DNA of 64,000 bases. It comes from Mactromeris polynyma. Lineage: Eukaryota > Mollusca > Bivalvia > Venerida > Mactridae. The notes under the pieces are model-generated. The model made no database searches. It was not told the origin of the DNA and worked only from the letters and a program-made list of their open reading frames with translations. Below, in pieces: positions 1 through 11,295 of this stretch. The stretch is taken from contig JASFXZ010000009.1 in NCBI GenBank assembly GCA_032209605.1, forward strand, positions 20,385,553-20,449,552, given 5' to 3'. Both the position numbers and the translations under genes were made by a program. How positions within the stretch are numbered: the stretch's first letter is position 1; the number at the start of each line of letters is the position of its first letter.

Positions 1-535
1 TTAATGTATAAGGTCGGGGACATGATAAATTGTATCCAATATGGGCTTTCAGAGAGAGGTTTTTGTAATTATACGTTATCATTATCATAAAAGCTTGTGT
101 TTAAATATATAAGTTATACTATATGTATCATGAAATCAAACAGCCTACATAAAGTCTAGTAGTTTCTTTCCTCATATTATGGGATTGTGTCCGCAAGGAA
201 TTTAGCACGTGAGTAAAAATAAATTAACCGGTCGGGCTTTCTTTACAATAATATAAATTGTTGATTGGGGCAATATACGTCTATATAATTGACACATTTG
301 ATATCATTATTTTGCGCGAGCAATCGTTATCACCTAACCGGGCTGTACTAATGCTATAATTGGACCATTGTTATATCTTATTTTGTTCAAATCTCGTATC
401 AAATATCATACAATTTGGAAATTTGATTAGACTATTGTATGCGAATTGCCAATTTTCTTTGTCATAAAGTTTACGACATTCGCGAGTTAAAACAATCAGG
501 TGTCAATAATTGTGGCGATCATATCCCACAGCATC

Positions 536-668
536 GCGTTCAGTTACGGACAACAGTCGCGAACGTTTTGTATTGTATCCCTGACTCACCGTATCACATT
601 GCCTGCACACGGTGAACCAAATTGCAAAACGTTACGAAACGATAGCATCAAATACATTTACTGAACGC
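536..668. repeat. Imperfect palindrome about 135 bp long, centred near 600
   Basis: Three nested pairs of complementary arms share nearly one centre. GCGTTCAGT at 536-544 faces ACTGAACGC at 660-668. AACGTTTTG at 562-570 faces CAAAACGTT at 625-633. TCACCGT at 586-592 faces ACGGTGA at 609-615. Between the perfect arms the two sides still resemble each other, so this looks like a decayed foldback element and not chance. No clear target-site duplication was found. It could be the remnant of a MITE or a structured RNA; nothing decides between them. Confidence 0.55.
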
Positions 669-733
669 AGGGCTGATACACAACGTCTGTTGTAAGTCGA
701 TCAATTAGATTTTTCACTTAGTCATTCAATAAT

Positions 734-775
734 GCCGTCTCCATGGCTAAGTGGTTAAGGCAACTTTACTTTTAT
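734..775 (+). mobile_element. Truncated tRNA-derived SINE head (fragment)
   Basis: The string 'tctccatggctaagtggtta' resembles the first 25-30 bases of the better preserved SINE head at 27862, including an A-box-like 'tggctaagtgg'. It runs straight into 'aactttacttttat', which resembles the CTTTA-rich tail of that same SINE. The body and B box are missing, so this is at most an internally deleted remnant. Confidence 0.35.
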
Positions 776-3700
776 ATTGAACTGGAAGTTTGTATATTTA
801 TGCACCCGATACATAATGGCTGTTCTATTTGAGATAGACTGAGAAGTCGAGCAAGAAATGCCACAAAGTCGTTAAAGCCCAAATCTACGTGTTCACAAAA
901 TATCAACTGATATAGATTAAGTTTTTCACAAACAATATTTTCTTAAAGCAACTGAATACTTCATTACTTCACATAAGTGAAAAAATAAATGCTTTAAAAT
1001 ATTCCACTGGTCATTGTGAAAACGTTTACTGAAAATGGCAGAGATCAAATTAGGATTAATTTACAATGATCGACCGTAACTTATATGTACTCATCTTTTT
1101 TTGTAAATAAGAGTTGGGGGTTATTTTATTGTCAATAAATATGGGATTTGAAGATAAAACCATGGAGCATTTGCAAAACGACAATATCTATCACAGTATG
1201 TAAGAAGACTTAGATGAGAATGGTAAATTATTTCATAGTTTTAAAGAATTTATATTTGATCTTGATCCTGAAAACTAAGTCTTTGTGACAATGGCCCCAG
1301 GTACTTGTACTTACCGTTCCAATCGAGATTGTTTGGCTGCAGTGATTTTCTGTGTGTTTTATTGATAACTTGTGTGTAACACCCTTCCTTTCTAGTTTTG
1401 TTTCATTCCCTTTTTTTACTTTGTGCCCTAGGGGTCACCTTGGAGAGGCCCTGCTTATGACGTTCCCCATTCAACTCTCCAGCACTTCTGTTAACGTTTT
1501 CATGATATGTCTATGTGGAAATATTTGTAGAATTGTGTCAACGACCATAGCAAATAAAATATCAACCATTTACATATGCTTTTATTCAGTGAATGGGCTA
1601 ACGGCATCATCGCGTCTTAAATTGATGCCAGAATGTTTATCCATTTCCACAACACGAATTACGCATTAGACGAATGAATGGTGAGAAATGTTTATTCAAT
1701 AAATAAATAGCTTGTATTTGTCTGAATTTACACTAGAACATTTGTATGTTCACTTACTACTATTTATAATAAATAGCAGATGTCGGTTTGACAAACGTCT
1801 CTTTTGTCGTATTTCTAAAGTTTCTTGGTCGTAAATGAACGTCTCATAAATTATTTGCATCCTCAAATGTAAACTGAAAGACGAGATATAAATCGAAAAT
1901 ACGATATGTTCAGGAAACATCCCCATTCAATTTTTGTAATTTGGACCCTACGAAGGTCATGTAGTGACTATTCCATCTATTTTAGTAGAGGAAGAACCTA
2001 TGCGGGCACCTTGACAATACCACCGACCTTTCTGAAACTCATGTGGGTGGTTTCCTAACGAATCCTATATCCCGGGTAGTATTCGAATACATTTTCCATA
2101 ACCGAAGTGCACTTCTTCTTAACCGTCAGATTGCAACTGATTTGCTTGCTTCAAATTGCGCCGACCAACTTTTTTCAAGATAGTTATTTTTTGTCTTTGT
2201 CACTAGTACTTGCAATCGTTTGAAATACGACAGATGTAAACATATTGTATATACCCACTTCATAGTTGGTAAGAATATCGTAATTAGGCTAAAACATTTA
2301 ATTCGTGTCGTCATTATAACATGCGTAGATGGTAGGTCATAGCGCATCAGGAAATTTCATGGGGAAATGAATAAATATTAAATAAATACAAGTACATTAT
2401 TTAAATCGAATGTACTAACATGCTGTAATTGAAATAGATACATACTAAAGAGAGACTAAGTTGTTACGGGGAATGCCACATACTCAAAGACAATGCCTCC
2501 CGACTTAGTAGATGAATTACATACAGGAATAAGTCAAGACAGTCAATAATGGAAGGACGAAAGAAATACAAGAACATTATTTAATACTAATTTATTAACA
2601 AGTTGTGATTCAATTATATAATCCGCTATGCAGCAGATTCTGAGGTTAGTGTAATAATTCTTGTTGAAACAATTCCATTTTGCCTTGAGACACATTCGCT
2701 AGATATTACTGACAACTGAAATAAAAACATTTGACGAATTAAGAGCACACACACACACATCTGGTTTTTTGTTCCATTATTTAAATTTGTATTAAGTTTT
2801 TGTCACGAAAGTGAGATGCAGTGCGTGTGTGAATATTATCTTTTCAACTTTCCTTGAAGATTTATATCAGTATATATTATTGTTTGTGTTATTCGTTGGC
2901 CGATCTGTTCAACATGCAATTAACCCATGAACAAAACTTCATTGAACACAAGAGACAGATCGTATAATGTGTGATATCAGGTGATACAGGTTGTTGTGCT
3001 ATATATGAGCGCCTCGTTAAAACATTCATGTGGCATGTAAACACGACTCATTGTTGATTGATCAGTTATATCATTGTCGACTACCAGTTCAAATCTTAGA
3101 ATAAAACATACTTTCTCAAATTAAACTCAAACTATAGAGCATGTCTTAACAATATTTCACTAGATATGAGTGAAACTGTCAAAAGGTGTCCGAAAGATAT
3201 TTGCATAATTACTCGTATACTGTGTTATTTAGATGTTTATCCAAGTGCGAACACACAGAGAAACTATTTGATTTATTTTGCTCTAATCAAAATTTGCAAG
3301 TACTCCCATTACGTACTTGTTGCAAAATATTACCATGGGGTGCGCATGAAATGTCATGTCAATTGGACAGTGTATATAATATAAAAGTGGTTTGAAAAAA
3401 AATGTTTAGGAATAAATTACGAAGTCGAGCAAGAAATTCAATATACAAAGGGCACAGTTACCCCCCAAACACAAGGAGACACGAATATAAGCATACACAT
3501 AAAAGGAACACATGACAAACATAACGGATGTGTGAAGATATGATTTGTTGTACGTACATTTCCGCAGCTACGGTCGGGTTGCGGGCACGATTAGACACGA
3601 CTTTAGCAACTAAACATACATCCTACAGGCAACTACCAATCGCCGTACGGGTCCTTGCGGGTGTATTGCAGCGTCCGCACGAAACACCTACATAATACCC

Positions 3701-3845
3701 GCAAGTTGAACGTACAATCCCGTGCAGGTGACGTGCAACTGACGTACGGCAAGGTGCGGCACCGCACTGCTGTGTACGACCCCGCACGGCTCCGTAAGAC
3801 GACTGCAAGAAGCCCATGCGATATTCCCACAAAGTGCGTACGTGA

Positions 3846-4112
3846 CCTTCTCGAGTCACGTGCGAATATTTCGAGTGTATATATAAACCAGGCGAGTACA
3901 AAAGGTCATTTCGGCTTCAAGAACACTGTCTTGAGGATGCCGGGTCCGATCTTACCCCATCGATTGCATCGGCACCAGAGGAGTACCCAAGAGGCTTTTC
4001 TGCCTACTGGTCTTTGCTTTCAGACTCCAGTTCCATCTTCTCCCCCACCCTACTAGATTTTGAGTTTCTGCTCCGTCCGTTTGGACCCAGTTGTTTAGTG
4101 CAGGCTACTGAA
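3846..4112 (+). other. Stop-free frame of 88 codons without ATG in the GC-rich block
   Basis: Between an in-frame TGA at 3843-3845 and TGA at 4110-4112 the frame is open for 88 codons. Its composition is protein-like: acidic and Ser/Pro-rich in the middle, then aromatic, with residues reading DFEFLLRPFWTQLF near the end. There is no start codon. A pyrimidine-rich stretch ending in CAG follows at about 4117-4134, and a 30-codon Cys-rich frame begins at the ATG at 4129. This could be an internal exon or a transposon protein fragment. I do not recognise it, and the high GC content alone favours open frames. Confidence 0.2.
3878..3887 (+). promoter_or_regulatory. TATA-box-like sequence inside the GC-rich block
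   Basis: TATATATAAA stands alone within otherwise CpG-rich sequence, which is the usual setting of a core promoter. No transcript start or coding region can be tied to it, and an open frame reads straight through it, so it may be chance. Confidence 0.2.
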
Positions 4113-5213
4113 TAATGTTTTTTTCCCATGGCAGACCGGCCTTATATACTGCGATGCAAAAAGTGTACATGCAAAGATGAATGTACTTCCGCTCTACGGC
4201 GAGCGCAAGTTTGCCGCTAGGTGTGTGGTCACCTTGCCTCGTTTGGACAGTGCAAGTTGGTTGGTTGTGCGGCGATCTTGCAGCCACCGCAGAATAAATA
4301 TGCATCTAGTGCCAGTAACAAACCTTGCAGTAACCGTAAGATGGACGTACAGCTCCGTGCTCCTCCTTGCGATGACTGCACGTGTCACGTGCGGTCACGA
4401 AAAAACGTAGCTAGCCGCAGTAACTGTTGGACAGTCATAGCCTCCTGTGGCGGCCTGTGTGCTCCTGTGGGCTTAAAAAACGTGCGGACCCGTGCGTCCA
4501 ATGCAATAATTTTATGCGAAATCCGTCGTAGACCCGCCGCAAACAGTCGTGACCGGGGCATTATAAATGAAACGGTTCACATATTGGTTATATTTGCTAG
4601 GTTCATTCTAACATATTCACCGTGAATCTGAATGTGTTTCGAACATCTGTTAGCTCAACTCGCCGAACACAGACGCTCAATAGTTTGAAAGAAGGTGATT
4701 ATGATTTATTACTTTAAAGCATCGTTGTATACGACGATAGAAGACAAGCTGAAATATAAGACTGTCAATCTTTTATTCCATCAAATAATTGGCAGACTGG
4801 TTTAATACAGAATGATATACGTATGAAATGATTGATAAGAAATATAATTCATCTCGCAATAATGACAAGAGATATTTTCTAATGACATGTCATATTTCAG
4901 AATGTAATTTGATGCGCATTAAGGCCATTTACGTATATTTATGTACTATATTACCAACTGATTAAATTTCTCTGCTATCATTAGTCTGAAAGTATAAATA
5001 ACAAGTTAAACATAAGGCGCATTCATCTTCAATAATGCGAATATGATGCCGTTATGATTTTATTATAATCTTATGTCACGAAAACCATTTCCAGACATAC
5101 TGTTTCCTATTCAAAGATTCAAAACCGGGACATGGGATGAAATTGGTTAAAACGAATTTTATCAATTCGTTTAGAAACATGAAAACGTAAAGCGTGATTT
5201 TAAACTGCAATTA

Positions 5214-6080
5214 AATGTCTTAAGAGGTTTTGTCATGCCTCAAGTCGTTCTGTCTTGTCCTAAAATGGTTATGGAGTGTCTTAAGTGGTTATGGTGTGTC
5301 TTAAGTGGTTATGATGTGTCTTAAGTTGTAATGGTGTGTCTTAAGTGGTTATGATGTGTCTTAAGTGTTCATGGTGTGTCTTAAGTGGGGATGATGTGTC
5401 TTAAGTGATTATGATGTGTCTTAAGTGGTTATGATGTGTCTTAAGTGGTAATGGTGTGTCTTAAGTGGTCATGATGTGTCTTAAGTGGTTATGATGTGTC
5501 TTAAGTGGTTATGATGTGTCTTAAGTGGTTATGATGTGTATTAAGTGGTAATGGTGTGTCTTAAGTGGTTATGATGTGTCTTAAGTGGTAATGGTGTGTC
5601 TTAAGTGAAGTGGTTATGATGTGTCTTAAGTGGTAATGGTGTGTCTTAAGTGGTTATGATGTGTCTTAAGTGTTTATGGTGTATCTTAGTTGGTTATGAT
5701 GTGTCTTAAGTGGTTATGATGTGTCTTAAGTGGTAATGGTGTATCTTAAGTGGTAATGGTGTGTCTTAAGTGGTAATGGTGTGTCTTAAGTGGTAATGGT
5801 GTGTCTTAAGTGGTTATGGTGTGTATTAAGTGGTTGTGGTGTGTATTAAGTGGTTATGGCGTGTCTTATGTGATTATGGTATGTTTTAAGTGGTTATCAC
5901 GTGTCACAAGTGGTTATGGTGTATCTTAAGTGGAAATGTCATGTCTTTAAGTGGTTACGACGTGTTTGAGGTGGTTATGATGTGTCTTAAATGGTCATGA
6001 CGTGTTTGAAGTGGTTATTTCGTGTTTTAAGTGGTTACGTCATGTCTGGATTGGTTATTGGATGTCTTAAGTAGTTAATG
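5214..6080 (+). repeat. 20-bp minisatellite, about 43 units (copy A)
   Basis: The unit 'ttaagtggttatgatgtgtc' repeats with a strict 20-base period over the central part and becomes degenerate towards both ends. One out-of-register insertion of about 8 bases ('gtgaagtg') occurs near 5605. The homologous array in copy B has about 32 units. All units point the same way and there are no spacers, so this is not a CRISPR array. Confidence 0.95.
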
Positions 6081-8121
6081 ACACTACTAACCAGAGCCAA
6101 TACTTGATATTGATAAAACTTGGTGATTGTATAATGTGTCCATCGCCTTGCAAGACAATACTTGACAAACAGTCAGCAAAGTGAAGAAATAAGGACTATA
6201 TGACACGCACATTGTCAAATGTGGCTTCAAAATGTCTGCCTTTTTTTTACATATCAGATTTCTCAGCGACGAATGAATTCATTAACCTTATTCAGTAAAA
6301 CGCATTTCCGGAATCTAATGTATAAACTTCTTAAACGTGAATAATTCAAATGTCTAAAACTGATACTTTAAGACAGTTATGTATCACAAAGCGACGGGAT
6401 CGAGACTATTGGCATTGTCTAGATTAACAAATCAATCAAACGGCCTGGCTGATGTTCACTTACTTAATATCGACTATTTATGGGAAGTTAGTTTTGAGGT
6501 AAAAAATATTTTATAAACCCAATTCGGTAAGGCATTCATTATAGATTTATCCATTATATTTGGAATAAGGTGGGAAGGTTGTTTAAATCATGTGGTATCA
6601 TTTTAACTCGCTTTAAATATATAAATGATTGTATATAACACCCCTATAATCGATATTTAAGTAAACACGATAATGAAAGAATTATACAATAATGTTGTAT
6701 GTTTTTGTTACCTACAGAGGAGAATCAAAATTTACATTACCGTTTCAACTCTGAGGTCAACAATTATATCCCTTCACGGATTATTCACTTTCATACTATT
6801 ATTATCGCTGCTTTTTTTAATACAGCTTAGTAGGAGACTGGATATCTAAATGGCAGAGTGTTTAAAACCATGAATCTGACAATTACCATATTGTTTTATT
6901 CTTACATTGCTTATCTGGTTTTCGAACGCAGGGAAAGAACGGCAGAAGGATGAAATATGTCTAAGACCATAATGATCAAATTTCTGGCTAGCTTGTGATT
7001 TTTTTGGTTAAATTTTACTGCCGAAGTTCGGCTGTTTCTTCTAGCAAAAAAGCCTCCATTTTCCCAAAAAAGTGTCATTTTTACTGACTTATTTTGCCTT
7101 CCTGACATGAAAGAGGCAATAGTAATAATACATTCAGCAAAAACAGGAAAATTAAAAAATTGTAAGTAAATTACTTATGCTCTTACTTACCCAAATTTAG
7201 GACTTATCGCGCATATTTTCCCAATTGAAAAGGCACAGACAGTAAAATTATTTTCAAAAAAATCTCTGCTAGCGCATAAGGTACGGAGAGAATGTGATAT
7301 ACAAATAAGTCTTTAAACTGCCGAAAACCTGAGTATTTCAAAAAGAACTGTTTCGGGACAAACTAATCGAGACATCAGTAGTATTAACGCATCGTAGCAA
7401 ATAAATGAGTAAAACAACGACTATCGATTATCAATTTGTCGTGAAATTCAAAATCACGAGTTCAACTGTACAATGTACGTACGCGACAATCTAAAAGGTC
7501 ATGGCTATACATTTCAACCTTCATAGTTTCAAGACCATCTTTTTGTAATAAAGGGAAGATACTTTCCATGCTACAATTTTCGTTTATCCAAAGAATTTAT
7601 CATACTGATAGTTGAAGCACTAAGGAATAAATGGAAATATCTGATATATTGTCTTATTCCCTGATATACGGCATTAATAGATCTAGTTCATGAATATCGA
7701 AAATCGACTGAACAAAATGCACTTTCTACGTCTATCGTAATGTTTCGTGGTAGAACTGCAAAACATAAATATAGAAGTAACGTACAAAACACACTGTCAA
7801 GTGTGACACAGCACAATACATTGATGTGGATATTCAACAAAACACATTTGCAAGACGTGATCAAACAATGAAGGCGCGTTAAGTTCACTTTTACAAAACA
7901 ATTCTGAATTTATGATCAATGTCATTTGACTTAAAATAATCACATTTGGAATAACATTAAGTGGTAAAGCAACACATGTTTAATGCTTCACGTGTCAGTG
8001 ATAGGAGTAATACACGGTATATGTATATATACATTGTATACATGTAAACTGTACTTTGAGGGTTCAGCGCAAGACTATCTTAACTCCTTTGTATTTATAT
8101 AGGAGTTAGGATACATGTTTG
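6081..8121. other. Single-copy part of the young duplication, no gene seen
   Basis: AT-rich sequence, nearly identical to about 13322-15347. A minus-strand frame at 6911-7108 of 65 codons is repeated as a 78-codon frame at 14125-14361. Its conservation is explained by the recent duplication, so it is not evidence for a gene. Confidence 0.5.
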
Positions 8122-8481
8122 TGATGGTCGGCCATACCATTCCTTGCACCCCTATTCCCATACATGTTTACCCTTGTACCTTATCATTCCCATACATGTT
8201 TACCCTTGCATCCCTATTCCCATACATGTTTACCCTTGAACACCTATTCCCATACATGTTTACCCTTGTACCCCTATTCCCATACATGTTTACCCTTGTA
8301 CCCCTATTCCCATACATGTTTACCCTTGTACCCCTATTACCATACATGTTTACCCTTACATCCCTATTCCCATACATGTTTACCCTTGTACCTTCTCATT
8401 CCCTAACTTTAAAGGATGTTGTTTCCCTGGCAGTTATGTATGTGGTGCTGTCTGTAACAACTTAACCTCTCTATCTCTCTT
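8122..8481 (+). mobile_element. 402-bp dispersed repeat, 3' half, expanded by a minisatellite (copy A)
   Basis: It starts at 'gatggtcggccataccattc' and ends in the family's 3' signature (ccctggcagttatgtatgtg ... acaacttaacctctctatctctc). The 5' half is missing. The internal segment 'cccatacatgtttaccctt', single copy in other family members, is here amplified into an array. Confidence 0.8.
8148..8402 (+). repeat. 30-bp minisatellite, 8 units (copy A)
   Basis: Eight copies of the core 'cccatacatgtttaccctt' spaced about 30 bases apart, with variant joints 'gtacccctatt', 'gcatccctatt' and 'gtaccttctcatt'. As 30 is a multiple of three and the unit has no stop in several frames, it creates long but meaningless open frames on both strands. 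Confidence 0.95.
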
Positions 8482-8827
8482 CTAAATGGATACCACATTT
8501 GATACCAAAATTATCCGAGACATACAAATCCACACTGACCATTAGACGCTTAAAGAGAATCTACATACAATGAGATATATTCAAGAACATACAAGTGTTA
8601 CAGTAGAACAGTAGTCGTGCTATTTATTATGCAGACGCTGCAGCAATTGGTCGGCACCAAAATTGTTCAAGCTAATAAATAACATAATTCCGCAAATTAG
8701 ATTTGTTTAATGTCACTGTGTTCCCAACGAAATTTGTTATTGAATTTCCCATATAATGAATCTTGCTTAGATCTTAATGTTTTAGAGCATGCATGGTTAA
8801 TGCCGGTAGTGTAACGCAACGTTTATA

Positions 8828-9795
8828 CAGTAAAACTTCGAAACCTCGAACAGTTTTGGGTCGAACACAGTAGATACCTCGAACAGGTTCTTAGGTCCCG
8901 GCAAAACCCCTTCTTATTTCATATTAACGAACAGTAGATCACTCGAACGGAGATAGGTCGAACACTCGAACAGGTTGTGCGGTCCCTAGATACCATTTCA
9001 TTCATTGTTCACCCCAGATAGGTCGAACAATACAATAATTCACACCTTTTATGGACCGAGCGATATTCTATTCTTTGTTGACAGGGAAGATTGGTGACAC
9101 GTGTTATTCGCACGTAGTGATAATTACTTGATTGTTGCACTATAAACAATACAGTGTACATGTACTTATGTGACAAACAAATCACTTAAGAGATCCATTA
9201 AATATTTAATGAAGTCCAAACTGGAAATTTTAATTGTTAATTGTCTATTGATTGCCGAGTGAATAAAATTCAGAAATAACAAATTATCGTCTTTTATAAA
9301 TATCTTAATCAGAACATATCTTTATTACAGATATGTTCTGTTCTTTTATAAATATCTTAATCAAAAGCGCAAACATCAATGAGTAAAATCCTTCAAATGT
9401 TGATATTGATATAAATACGATCAGACATTAATTACCCTTATCATTATCAAAAGAACAACAACGAAAAAAAATAGAACATCTTAATTGTTTACTATCTTGT
9501 CTGTATATTATTCTTGTGTGTAAGAATAAACGAATCAATTACTTAAATATGTTTTAGTTTTCTTTCATTTCTTTTTAAATTATTATTATTATGAATAATG
9601 CTGTGACTATTGATCGATGTGCAATCAGTATGAAAACACTAACAACACACAAATACCATGTGTTAAGCATGCTTAGTACACTTGCACCGGTAACAGTTCG
9701 TACATATATACGTATACGGTAGATGCCTCGAACAGGTAGATGGCTCGAACTAATTCCTCGGTCCGACGGCAGTTCGAGGTTTCGAAGTTTTACTG
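8828..9795. mobile_element. Non-autonomous pogo/Tigger-like DNA transposon (968 bp)
   Basis: It begins CAGTAAAACTTCGAAACCTC and ends with the near-perfect inverse (GAGGTTTCGAAGTTTTACTG at 9776-9795). TA stands on both sides (8826-8827, 9796-9797). The matching place in copy B reads gtttaTAtattagat with a single TA (16141-16142), which is the exact empty site. The word TCGAACA and variants recur near both ends, as subterminal transposase-binding repeats do. CAGT ends with a CTCGAA-rich terminal repeat and a TA target are typical of the pogo/Tigger branch of Tc1/mariner. No transposase frame is present. The insertion happened after the tandem duplication, or was lost precisely from copy B, which is less likely. 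Confidence 0.9.
9291..9363. repeat. Perfect 12-bp hairpin between 21-bp direct repeats
   Basis: CAGAACATATCT (9310-9321) and its exact reverse complement (9329-9340) flank a 7-base loop. The 21-bp sequence beginning 'cttttataaatatc' occurs at 9291-9311 and again at 9343-9363. It lies within the pogo/Tigger-like element. Confidence 0.8.
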
Positions 9796-10507
9796 TATAT
9801 TAGATATATTCACCAAACAGATTTCGAAGTCATTTCTTCCATTTTGCAGACACAATGTTATAATTCTGCACTCAATGATTTCCATTAAGAAGGGAAAACG
9901 TTATCAATGATACATTATTTATCAAACTGGAGCATTGATTATTTATTTTCTTTTGAAGTTATAATTATAAAAGTCTGGACTTCGTAAAGGCAAACTATAT
10001 GTTTTATATACGCTGGAATTATCGATAATTAAGATTTATTTGCTTCAATGTGTATCATGTGTGTGGTCTTTTTACAAACTCCACCATTTACAACGAACAG
10101 AATGTAACGGTACATCCATTATCACGACTGTTATTGTGTAATTTTTATTGTGACATTTTAGAAACACATCAAATTTATTTAACGAATGGTACTATTCTAT
10201 TTACACGAAAAAGGGTTTTTGTTAACTTTGTGTATGTCTTTTGACGCTATTGTAGTACAGGGACCCTTCAATACCTATCTTTAGAATCTTTGAGAACCCC
10301 AAAAATGTATGATGATTGACATTATCTGAGTTTCAAAGAACATCATCGATTGCCAGTTACCAACAAAATGACAAACTGCAATCTAAACATAAAACATCCC
10401 ATAATAACAACGAGAAATATGTATTCGCTAAAATATTTCCTAAAACACGTCACAACCCAACATTACGTTGGGTTTTAATCCTTGGTCGTTTAGCTTATGG
10501 TCTCATT

Positions 10508-10730
10508 TAAAGGTACATTTTTGTCAAAATATGCTTAGTCGAAAATGTGGGGAAATCAGTGGTGTATGCATTCATACAGATGTACTCTTTTCCCCAAAAC
10601 CACAAATACACGAGTCCGATACACCGATTTTCTATCCTGACCTACGCGCCGAGTTAGCGCTAGCACAGAAAATACTTGTAAAAGATTCGTGTTTCGAAGT
10701 TCCATGTAACTTTTAAGAAAAGTTATGATG
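10508..10730 (+). repeat. Dispersed repeat C (copy A)
   Basis: From 'aaggtacatttttgtc' to about 10730. The same sequence occurs at 17337-17560 through the duplication. A clearly older version lies on the minus strand at 34249-34540, sharing 'tacgcgccgagttagcgct' and 'catacagatgtactct'. The plus frame reads PDLRAELALAQK in copies A and B. The minus-strand relative has a stop just after the corresponding residues. It is either a decayed coding remnant or a non-coding repeat; I do not recognise it. Confidence 0.55.
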
Positions 10731-10933
10731 AAGTGTTTTAGAGAACGTCACCATAATCATGTCATTTGTTCACAATTATTACTTAACACATTTTGATTAA
10801 AAAAAGACTATCTACCTTTACGGATAAGGCAAATCATGAAGTGATTTTAACAAAACACGAACAGTGAGCTGTACAGCTTTATGTGAGCTGTACCTATATA
10901 TTAATTTTGTCGGACTGAAAAGTGCCGTAACAT

Positions 10934-11044
10934 ACGATGGCATAGAGGTGACATATGTGGAATTATTTGTTTTGTGGGAACGTGTAAGTAAGTCGTGGCC
11001 ACGAGATAAAAATAAGTTCACACATGTCACATCTATGCCACCGT
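10934..11044. repeat. Hairpin element, 35-bp inverted arms (copy A)
   Basis: The left arm 10934-10968 (acgatggcatagaggtgaca ...) is the inverse of the right arm 11008-11044 (... gtcacatctatgccaccgt), with a spacer of about 40 bases. This symmetry makes paired open frames on the two strands. It is probably a small foldback transposon remnant. A single right arm also occurs at 18810-18865. Confidence 0.75.
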
Positions 11045-11194
11045 AGTAACATCCCTGACCAAACCGTTATCACAATGAATGTTGCATCATTACGGTAATT
11101 CCTTAGAAGCGTACACCTGGACAGACAGCTTACACCGTCGAAATAATCGTGAAAATAATGGTTGCGAATATTTGTCTGACTTTTTGTAACTGTT

Positions 11195-11295
11195 TCATCA
11201 TTTCTCAATATGTCTCTGATGACTATTTCTTTCTCACCGATTATAAATGTGGCAAAAAATGTTTAATGCCTAAATAAAACGTATTGTATTGTATA
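11195..11295 (+). repeat. Possible 3' end of a non-LTR element with (TTGTA)n tail
   Basis: The stretch ends 'taaataaaacgtattgtattg' followed by 'tata', a short tandem tail of the kind seen at the 3' end of CR1/L2-like retrotransposons and their SINEs. Too short to classify. The same sequence is repeated at about 17960-18060. Confidence 0.3.

Larger units (their letters stand above)
1..3540. other. AT-rich non-coding stretch, no gene seen
   Basis: No reading frame longer than about 105 codons occurs here, and none looks protein-like. The stretch holds an imperfect palindrome centred near 600, a short SINE-head-like fragment near 734-775, a short (CA)n run near 2745, and weak minus-strand fragments of the 402-bp dispersed repeat (2449-2508) and of a second dispersed repeat (about 2125-2175). 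Apart from these I see nothing that can be named. Confidence 0.6.
3540..4570. mobile_element. GC/CpG-rich block, probable decayed DNA transposon
   Basis: This kilobase is sharply richer in G+C and CpG than everything around it, with many scattered GTGCGG, GTACGG and CACGTG-like words. Its right end reads 'gtgaccggggc' next to 'attataaat'. Its left end near 3570 has a weakly similar inverted segment ('acggtcgggttgcggg' against the reverse complement of the right end). GC-rich elements with such words are familiar to me from PIF/Harbinger-like transposons of bivalves, but I see no transposase and no clean terminal repeat, so the class is inference. A CpG island of an unrecognised promoter is the alternative. 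The young tandem duplication starts 70 bp inside its right end, and only that last part is repeated at 11962-12030. Confidence 0.45.

Noticed and set aside
5214..6080. CRISPR-like array
   Set aside because: Units abut without unique spacers and the sequence is clearly eukaryotic. It is a minisatellite.
10050..10716. Short plus frames repeated at 16452 and 17209 as conserved small genes
   Set aside because: The similarity is explained by the recent segmental duplication, so conservation carries no information on coding.
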